Part shown: one piece after another, positions 1 through 5,193 of the stretch
Layout of the letters: every line of letters begins with the position of its first letter
Position numbering within the stretch: the stretch's first letter is position 1
Source of the DNA: Tannerellaceae bacterium
GTDB taxonomy: Bacteria > Bacteroidota > Bacteroidia > Bacteroidales > Tannerellaceae
Direction: 5' to 3'
Length of the DNA stretch: 7,074 bases
NCBI GenBank assembly: GCA_031265595.1
Contig: JAISCM010000166.1
Location: 1 to 7,074 of the forward strand
Notes under the pieces: model-generated
The model's input: the letters and a program-made list of their open reading frames with translations, nothing else
Database searches by the model: none
Told to the model about the DNA's origin: nothing
Position numbers and translations under genes: made by a program

Positions 1-513
1 GCTTTTGCACAGGCCTATCGCCTGGTAGGCTACGAAAGCCGCCTATTGAATAAGGAAGACTTTAACGACGACACCAAAGACGCCGGAGAAATGGGCGCCG
101 GACATGTGGTAACGGCCTTTTACGAAGTAATCCCCATTGGAGTGAAAAGTAATTTTACCGGCAGCGTAGACGACTTAAAGTATCAGCAGAAGCCAAAGCC
201 TTCCGAGCCGGCTCTCATCCCCTCAAACGACCTGCTGACAGTTAAACTCCGTTACAAACAACCAGACAGCGATAAAAGCCAACTGATAGCACTCCCCCTG
301 ATAGACACGAAGCTTGATGATGTATCATCCGACTTCCGCTTTGCCTCCTCCGTAGCCATGTTCGGCCAATTGCTCCGAAACTCCAACTACAAAGGCGAAG
401 CCACCTACGACCAGGTAATAACCCTGGCCAAAACAGCCCTCGACAATGACGACTCAGGCTACAGAAGAGAATTTATCCGCCTGGTAGAAACAACAAAATC
501 GTTCGCCCGGTGA
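1..513 (+). CDS. C-terminal part of a VWA-domain protein of the YfbK type (DUF3520), 5' truncated by the window
   Basis: The frame is open from base 1 and ends at TGA 511-513, giving 170 residues. A TTG at 46 lies inside the conserved block and is not the start. The visible part begins AFAQAYRLVGYESRLL, then NKEDFNDDTKDAGEMGAGH (about residues 17-35) and VTAFYEVIP, which is the signature of the C-terminal DUF3520 region of YfbK-like von Willebrand factor A proteins. Known family members are roughly 550-650 residues, often secreted or lipid-anchored, with a central VWA metal-binding domain; those parts lie left of the window. The rest (about residues 50-170) is a more variable beta-rich and helical tail ending in FIRLVETTKSF. 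The molecular role is unknown. It converges with the permease gene at 680 and has no visible link to the other genes. Family assignment is firm; function is not. Confidence 0.9.
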   Translation, partial: AFAQAYRLVGYESRLLNKEDFNDDTKDAGEMGAGHVVTAFYEVIPIGVKSNFTGSVDDLKYQQKPKPSEPALIPSNDLLTVKLRYKQPDSDKSQLIALPLIDTKLDDVSSDFRFASSVAMFGQLLRNSNYKGEATYDQVITLAKTALDNDDSGYRREFIRLVETTKSFAR

Positions 514-526
514 GAAAGGGGGAGGG

Positions 527-547
527 CCGTAGGTCGATGACCTACGG
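527..547. repeat. Perfect 9-bp inverted repeat (hairpin) in a convergent intergenic region
   Basis: CCGTAGGTC (527-535) and GACCTACGG (539-547) are perfect reverse complements with a GAT loop. The hairpin starts 13 bp after the VWA gene's stop and lies between two convergent genes, so it may help end transcription or protect 3' ends. Neither side has a proper T tract, so it is not a canonical intrinsic terminator. A weaker 5-bp hairpin (GACTT at 560-564, AAGTC at 568-572) follows. The remainder of 514-679 is AT-rich and I see no gene or RNA in it. Confidence 0.6.
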
Positions 548-679
548 TTATGAAAATCCGACTTTTCAAGTCCTATTCATCTATATATTCGTATTTCTTT
601 ATTTGTTCCGTTTAATAAATAATTTTCGTAAAGATACAAATTCTGTCTGTTATTGCAAATAAGTTATTAGCAACATCCT

Positions 680-1975
680 TCAGATAAACAAATAGTTTAA
701 AATGAATAAGGCGGCAAGTATATACATCGGAATTGTTATTTCTTTGTGCTTGCCGCTGAGGAGTTTTACTAATACAAACGAGAGGAGGCCCAAGATCATG
801 CCGTCGGCAATGGAATAGGTGAATACCATCATAATAATCGTGATGAAAGCAGGAAGGGCTTCCGATATATCTTCCATATCTATCTTTTTAATAGAGTCCA
901 TCATCAATACGCCAACGAGCACTAAGGCTCCCGTAGTAGCGGCTCCCGGTATCAAAAGGAAAATAGGAGAAAAGAATAAGGCAATAAGGAAAAGTACGCC
1001 TGTAGTGAATGACGTAAGCCCCGAACGGCCCCCTTCGGCTATCCCCGACGCGCTTTCTACGTAGGTAGTGATCGTAGAACAGCCCAATGTAGCTCCGATC
1101 GTTGTGCCGATAGCGTCGGACATCATCGCTTCTTTTACCTTGGGAATCTCTCCGTCGTCTTTCATGATACCCGTTTTGGTGGCCAGGCCAACCAACGTAC
1201 CGGCGGTATCGAAGATATTCATAAAAAGAAGGGTGAAAATGATAACAGCTATATCGGTGGTAAAGATCTCCTGAAAATTGAATTTCCAGAACGTAGGTTC
1301 TCAGGAATGAGGTACGGAAACAGGCAGGAAATGTTCGGGTATTTGTGTTACCCCCAAAGGAATACCGATCAACGTACATATAATGATACTAAAGAACAGA
1401 GAGCCTTTTACTTTTTTGATCATCAATACGCCACTCAGGATAATCCCCGTCATCGCCAATACCGAAGCGGGTGTAAACTCGCCCAATTGTACGAAGGTAG
1501 AAGGATTGGACGCAATAATTCCGGCATTTTTCAATCCGATAAAAGCAATGAACATACCGATACCTGCCGATATGGCGTATCGCAGGTTCATAGGGATACT
1601 GTTTAATATGATCTCGCGGACGTTAATAAAGGTTATCAATATAAAAATAATCCCTTCTATAAACATGGCGGTGATGGCGGTTTGCCAGGAATAGCCCATC
1701 CCTTCTACCAATGTAAAAGCGAAAAAAGCATTCAGCGCCATACTCGGAGCCTGGGCAAAGGGAAGTTTGGCCATGAAAGCCAGCAGCAGCGTGGCAATAG
1801 CCGACGCCAGTGCGGTAGCCGTAAATACGGCCCCTTTGTCCATTCCCGTTGTCCCTAATATCGAAGGGTTGACGGCCAGGATATAACTCATTGTAAGGAA
1901 TGTTGTGAGTCCGGCTATCACCTCTGTGCGGACAGTCATGGTTTTCTTGTCAAAACCTGTGAGTTTCTGTATCAT
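680..1975 (-). pseudogene. AzgA/NCS2-type purine (adenine/guanine/hypoxanthine) permease interrupted by one in-frame TGA
   Basis: Read from ATG 1975-1973 to TGA 682-680, this frame gives 431 codons, the usual size for AzgA-family permeases, which import nucleobases by proton symport across the inner membrane. Family marks are TEVIAGLTTFLTMSYILAVNP near the N-terminus (residues 17-37), APSMALNAFFAF in the third membrane segment, IFDTAGTLVGLA (Asp256, expected TM8 substrate site) and TTYVESASGIAEGGRSGLT (Glu307, expected TM10 site). Around a dozen hydrophobic segments are visible. Codon 225, bases 1303-1301, is TGA in the same frame: the protein reads SVPHS, stop, EPTFWKF. Both sides align in register with the family, so this is a nonsense change, not a frameshift. 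Taken literally, residues 1-224 lack both substrate-binding segments. An internal ATG at 1222 has no evident start signal. The gene follows the DUF5020 barrel gene by 2 bp and should share its transcript. A sequencing error remains possible. Confidence 0.82.
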
Positions 1976-1977
1976 AA

Positions 1978-2682
1978 TTAATCAAATGTCCATTTAAACG
2001 CTACTGTGGGGATTGTATAAAAGCCGCCCCTGTTGGCAAAGTTGTACGTCAATTCTACTTCACTCCCTATGCTCAGGTTAAAATGGTCGTCTACCCCGCT
2101 TAGTTTGTTTAAGTTTATCCAGCATTGTGGTTCGGCCATAAAGATAAAGTCTCCTACGGGCGACTTCTCTTTCCACCAGTCGGCAAATCCGGTAAATGTG
2201 CAAAGTCCCTTCGGGGCAAAATGTAGATACCAGGTGGCCGTCAGTTGGAAATTATGCGGACTGCTATGCTTTTGTATATACTTATACATAGGGGTAAAGG
2301 TGAAGCCTTTGCTGAAGTCTGCACTGTTATACGTATAAGTAACGCCTCCCAGGTACGCACTTTGAAAAGGGAACGATTCCGTAAGCCCGCCATTGTATTC
2401 TACATGAATGGAGAAGGGGTTTTTCCAGAATTGCAACTCGCGGGCAATCTCCCAGTATCCGGCAACGATCCCTTCGCTTTTATAATCCATATCGATAAAA
2501 AAGAACGTGCTACCCCATTTATCAGGTTTAAACATTTCTACCGTAGAGGTGAGTACCGGGCGGTCATTCAGTTCTTTGCTATAAATTGACCCGCCGAAAT
2601 CATAATGCAATTGAATATTCTGTGCCGTCAATATACCTAAAGGCAACAAAAAGAAGATTTTCAGAATCAGATATTTTCTCAT
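1978..2682 (-). CDS. DUF5020-family outer-membrane protein, Tsx-like nucleoside-channel barrel
   Basis: The protein has 234 residues. Residues 1-20 form a signal peptide (MRK, a hydrophobic run, and cleavage expected after LTA, before QNIQLHYDFG). The mature part alternates aromatic and polar residues in short strands (QLHYDF, FFFIDMDY, FSIHVEYNGG, LTATWYLHFA, EVELTYNFANRGG), as in a 10-12-stranded outer-membrane barrel, and ends VAFKWTFD with aromatic residues near the C-terminus as barrel proteins often have. I recognise it as DUF5020, related to Tsx nucleoside-specific channels. The next gene, 2 bp downstream, is a purine permease, so the pair plausibly moves nucleosides or bases first across the outer membrane and then the inner one. 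That substrate is inferred from context and remote family similarity; no substrate residues can be pointed to. An exact Bacteroidetes -7 box lies 28 bp upstream of the ATG. Confidence 0.85.
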   Translation of the reverse strand: MRKYLILKIFFLLPLGILTAQNIQLHYDFGGSIYSKELNDRPVLTSTVEMFKPDKWGSTFFFIDMDYKSEGIVAGYWEIARELQFWKNPFSIHVEYNGGLTESFPFQSAYLGGVTYTYNSADFSKGFTFTPMYKYIQKHSSPHNFQLTATWYLHFAPKGLCTFTGFADWWKEKSPVGDFIFMAEPQCWINLNKLSGVDDHFNLSIGSEVELTYNFANRGGFYTIPTVAFKWTFD

Positions 2683-2709
2683 TGATAACTATTAAAGAGT
2701 ATGAAGCCG

Positions 2710-2717
2710 CAAAAGTA
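2710..2717 (-). promoter_or_regulatory. Bacteroidetes -7 promoter element for the barrel-permease operon
   Basis: On the minus strand this reads TACTTTTG, an exact match to TAnnTTTG. It would place the transcript start near 2704 and give a leader of about 20 nt, too short for a riboswitch. No clear -33 TTG is seen at the expected distance. Two small inverted repeats lie just upstream, ATTAA-TTG-TTAAT (2721-2733) and ATCAA-CTGTA-TTGAT (2741-2755). Their position across and upstream of the -33 region would suit an operator, but both are short and AT-rich. Confidence 0.6.
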
Positions 2718-2786
2718 ATAATTAATTGTTAATCTTCCTCATCAACTGTATTGATTCAACGACGCAGCGATTACATTTTTACTTCC

Positions 2787-3374
2787 CTAAAATCCCATCG
2801 CTTTTTTTATTACTTCCATTTCTTCTTCTGAGGTGAGCCTTTTTAATAATTCAAATGCTACCGTTGGAGCTGTCTCCGGACAATAAGACGTAATAATGTT
2901 ACCATCAACTACTATGGGTTCGTTCACTACATTCACGCCAAATTCTTTCAGCTTTTGTTGCCAATAGCCGTTTTGTAAGTGGTAAGTAGTAGCTTTCCGA
3001 TTCTTGAGAACTCCACTTTTTGCTACAGGGAATGCCCCGGAACAAATTGTTGCAATAATTTTACCTTTTGCATGAAAGTCCTTAATTAATTTTAAGAATC
3101 TTTCGTCGTATGCTTCTTCATAAAAACCAAACTCTCCAAACCCACCCGGTATTGCTAAGGCGTCATATTCGTCAACGTTTATTTCTCTAATGGTTTTATC
3201 TACTATTACCGGCACATTAAAAGTACTTACAACTTTCTCCGTAAAGCCACATGTATCAACAAGCAAATTATGTCCATAATCAACTCTGGCCCAACCAAGG
3301 ACATCTATAAAAGCGCTAAATTCCATCGTCTCAAAGGCCTTTGCCAGAAACACTAATACTTTCTTATTCTGCAT
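2787..3374 (-). CDS. DJ-1/PfpI-family (glutamine amidotransferase-like class I) protein
   Basis: From ATG 3374-3372 the protein is 195 residues, the normal family length, and starts directly with the first strand (KKVLVFLAKAFET). Family landmarks are Glu15 in AKAFE, ALAIPGGFGEFGFYEE (residues 72-87), the nucleophile elbow ATICSGAFPVAKSG with Cys111, RKATTYHLQNGY, and TSYCPETAPTVAFELL near the C-terminus. It is cytoplasmic. Relatives include DJ-1, YajL, intracellular protease PfpI and glyoxalase-like enzymes, and sequence alone does not choose between them. The frame stays open upstream to an ATG at 3497, which would add 41 residues, but the family begins at the chosen Met and a -7 box sits just upstream of it. 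Three 60-bp stretches I counted were about 43, 30 and 32% GC, against about 42 and 57% in two stretches of the ThiC-like gene. The old name ThiJ for this family is not evidence of a thiamine role. Confidence 0.87.
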   Translation of the reverse strand: MQNKKVLVFLAKAFETMEFSAFIDVLGWARVDYGHNLLVDTCGFTEKVVSTFNVPVIVDKTIREINVDEYDALAIPGGFGEFGFYEEAYDERFLKLIKDFHAKGKIIATICSGAFPVAKSGVLKNRKATTYHLQNGYWQQKLKEFGVNVVNEPIVVDGNIITSYCPETAPTVAFELLKRLTSEEEMEVIKKAMGF

Positions 3375-3380
3375 ACGTTT

Positions 3381-3388
3381 CAAAATTA
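3381..3388 (-). promoter_or_regulatory. Candidate -7 promoter element close to the PfpI-family start
   Basis: On the minus strand this reads TAATTTTG, an exact TAnnTTTG match only 6 nt before the chosen ATG. Initiation at the usual distance would fall on or next to the ATG, implying a leaderless or nearly leaderless mRNA. It lies inside the alternative N-terminal extension, so it argues for the shorter start. The -33 element is not clear and chance matches occur in AT-rich DNA. Confidence 0.4.
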
Positions 3389-3497
3389 TCAATTCGTTAC
3401 AATCCTTTTTGCCTGTAAATTTAGCAACGATCTGCGAACCAATCGCATTTATCTCTACTTTTTCAATGATGACGGCATCCGGCATTAAAAGTTTCAT

Positions 3498-3567
3498 GCC
3501 TACCTTTTTCTGAAAAGGTACCGACCTTTTCTCAAATAGGTAGGCATCTTTTGAAAAAAAGGTAGGC
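3498..3567. repeat. Cluster of five inverted and direct copies of an (A)nGGTAGGC/GGTACC-like motif with nested hairpins
   Basis: Copies are GCCTACCTTTTT (3498-3509, inverted), AAAAGGTA (3513-3520), ACCTTTTC (3524-3531, inverted), AGGTAGGC (3538-3545) and AAAAAGGTAGGC (3556-3567). The outer pair is a perfect 12-bp inverted repeat with a 46-nt loop. TACCTTTT/AAAAGGTA (3501-3508/3513-3520) and GAAAAGGT/ACCTTTTC (3512-3519/3524-3531) are perfect 8-bp stems that share sequence, so they exclude each other. The 3538-3545 copy can also pair with the left arm. The cluster lies between divergent genes. It could be a REP-like intergenic repeat, an operator array or a structured leader; I do not recognise it. 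Confidence 0.65.
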
Positions 3568-3638
3568 TCCTAATTTGCGACAAGTATAGGATTCTGAAAT
3601 TTAACAATTCACCGTACTCTTTACTTGTTAATCTTTTC

Positions 3639-3646
3639 TATCTTTG
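3639..3646 (+). promoter_or_regulatory. Bacteroidetes -7 promoter element for the ThiC-like/SGNH operon
   Basis: TATCTTTG matches TAnnTTTG exactly, 21 nt before the ATG at 3668, so the leader would be about 15-18 nt. A TTG at 3625-3627 is too close (11 nt) to serve as the -33 element. Neither the short leader nor the rest of 3498-3667 contains the conserved TPP-riboswitch blocks (CTGAGA and the ACCTGATCTGGATAATACC-type block) often found before thiC in bacteria. Confidence 0.6.
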
Positions 3647-3667
3647 TTTACATAATAATAGTGTGTT

Positions 3668-5173
3668 ATGGGGAATAAGAGGAAGATGCGTATTGCCTAT
3701 CCATCGTCTGAGAAGATATACGTTTCGGGCGGGATCAATAAAATAAAAGTAGGGATGCGCAGAATCAAACTGACGGATACGATAACGATTGATAGTAGAG
3801 GAGAGGAAATCAGGAAAAAGAATAATCCGGTGATTGTGTATGATACAAGCGGCCCTTTTTCTGATTCACAGGTAATGATCGAAAACGGGAAAGGCATCCC
3901 TCGTTTCCGTGAGGAATGGTATTCCCGGAGAAAAGATATAATCAAATCAGATGCTCTTTCGCCTGTTTATTGCGTTAAGCCGGGAAAGAGCCTGACGCAA
4001 CTGTATTACGCCAAAAGGCGTGTGATCACTCCCGAGATGGAATATGTAGCCATTCGCGAGAATCAGCAGATTGAAGACCTGGGATTGAAGTCATACATCA
4101 CGCCCGACTTCGTTCGTAAAGAGGTAGCTGCCGGGCGGGCTATCATTCCTTCCAATATTAATCATCCGGAAGCGGAGCCGATGATCATCGGACAAAAGTT
4201 TCTGGTAAAAGTAAATACTACGATCAACGATTCTTTACCGCCGTGTACTGTTGAAGAAGAAATTGAAAAAATAGCCTGCTGTTGTAAATGGGGAAGTGAT
4301 ACCTTGCTGGATTTGTCAACCGGAGAACCTATGCACAAAGGCAGGGAACGGCTTATCCGGAATTGCCCTGTCCCGTTTGGAACAGTCCCTTTATACCAGG
4401 CGCTGGATAAGGTGGGTGGGAATATTGAAGAGCTGAATTGGGCTGTTTATCGCGATACATTAATAGAGCAGGCCAGGCAGGGAGTTGATATATTTACCAT
4501 TCACGCGGCGATACTCCGCGAGCATCAGGATCCGGTATTTCCAAGGCTGAACGGGATTATATCGTATGGCGGCTCCATTATGAGCAAATGGATGCAACTA
4601 CATAAAGAAGAGAATTTTCTGTACACCCATTTTGCCGAGATATGCGAAATAGTAAAAGCCTACGATGTGATCATTTCAATAGGAGACGGCCTTCGCCCGG
4701 GCGCTGTATATGACGCAAATGATGCGGCCCAAATGGCAGAATTGCACGTAATGGGGCAACTGATAAACATAGCATGGAAACAGTTTGTTCAGGTAATGAC
4801 CGAAAGCTCCGGCCATCTGCCCATGAATAAAATCATCGACAATGTAAAGGAGCGGCAATATGCCTGCCATAACGCCCCCCTTTATTCGTATGGCCCGATG
4901 ACAACGGATGCAGCCTGCGGATACGAATATATAGCATCGGCCATAGGAGCTGCCCAGGTTGCCTGGCAGGGAACGTCTTTAATATGCTGTGTTACTACGG
5001 ATAGACATAGCATCATTGCACATAAAATAGCAGCGCATGCCGCCGATCTGGCCAAAGGCCATCCGGGAGCGCAAGTACGCGATAATGCATTAAGTAAAGC
5101 CCGCTTTGAGTCGAGGAGAAAAGATGCACAAAATCTTTCCTTCGATCCGGAACGGACAGCTAAATATTTATAA
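3668..5173 (+). CDS. Divergent ThiC-like protein lacking the C-terminal CxxCxxxxC [4Fe-4S] tail
   Basis: The protein has 501 residues. Residues 1-90 match the ThiC-associated N-terminal domain (AYPSSEKIYV, VYDTSGPFSD). The core follows: MYYAK/TPEMEYVAIRE-like block (112-131), SNINHPEAEPMIIG (162-175), DLSTGEPMH (215-223), CPVPFGTVPLYQALDKV (233-249), FTIHA (276-280), GGSIMSKW, GDGLRPG (339-345), GHLPM (382-386), GPMTTD (409-414), KIAAHAADLAKGHPGAQ (453-469). ThiC converts aminoimidazole ribotide to HMP-P by radical SAM chemistry. Here the chain stops at SFDPERTAKYL, just before the cysteine motif (family FCSMCGPKFCSM); no other frame before the next gene encodes it. His383 and His447, presumed zinc ligands, remain, as do Asn163, Asp340, Arg343 and Glu379. 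SRGGS has become SYGGS (Tyr300), EGPGH is ESSGH, GYDH is GYEY, and about 11 loop residues are missing after His447. It cannot form the usual cluster in cis, so HMP-P synthase activity is unlikely; a decayed or repurposed paralogue is inferred. It is followed by the SGNH gene after 20 nt. Confidence 0.88.
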   Translation: MGNKRKMRIAYPSSEKIYVSGGINKIKVGMRRIKLTDTITIDSRGEEIRKKNNPVIVYDTSGPFSDSQVMIENGKGIPRFREEWYSRRKDIIKSDALSPVYCVKPGKSLTQLYYAKRRVITPEMEYVAIRENQQIEDLGLKSYITPDFVRKEVAAGRAIIPSNINHPEAEPMIIGQKFLVKVNTTINDSLPPCTVEEEIEKIACCCKWGSDTLLDLSTGEPMHKGRERLIRNCPVPFGTVPLYQALDKVGGNIEELNWAVYRDTLIEQARQGVDIFTIHAAILREHQDPVFPRLNGIISYGGSIMSKWMQLHKEENFLYTHFAEICEIVKAYDVIISIGDGLRPGAVYDANDAAQMAELHVMGQLINIAWKQFVQVMTESSGHLPMNKIIDNVKERQYACHNAPLYSYGPMTTDAACGYEYIASAIGAAQVAWQGTSLICCVTTDRHSIIAHKIAAHAADLAKGHPGAQVRDNALSKARFESRRKDAQNLSFDPERTAKYL

Positions 5174-5193
5174 GAATCATAATATGAATTACG

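Noticed and set aside
629..636. Minus-strand TATCTTTA resembling a -7 element
   Set aside because: It differs from TAnnTTTG at the last base and points into the 3' end of the VWA gene with no gene to drive.
1301..1303. TGA read as selenocysteine or as a reassigned codon
   Set aside because: Other genes here end naturally at TGA (511-513 and 680-682), permeases of this family have no selenocysteine at this point, and no SECIS-like hairpin follows. A nonsense mutation or error is simpler.
888..1379. Long open frames overlapping the permease in other frames and on the opposite strand
   Set aside because: Their translations are low-complexity or Arg/Tyr-rich with no family resemblance, while the permease frame is clearly conserved across the same bases.
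2787..3374. Thiamine-biosynthesis role for the DJ-1/PfpI gene because relatives were called ThiJ and it lies next to a ThiC-like gene
   Set aside because: The ThiJ name is historical and does not show a thiamine function; the genes are divergent and the neighbour itself is unlikely to make HMP-P.
3498..3667. TPP riboswitch before the ThiC-like gene
   Set aside because: None of the conserved TPP aptamer blocks is visible, the repeats there have a different sequence, and the predicted leader is under 20 nt.
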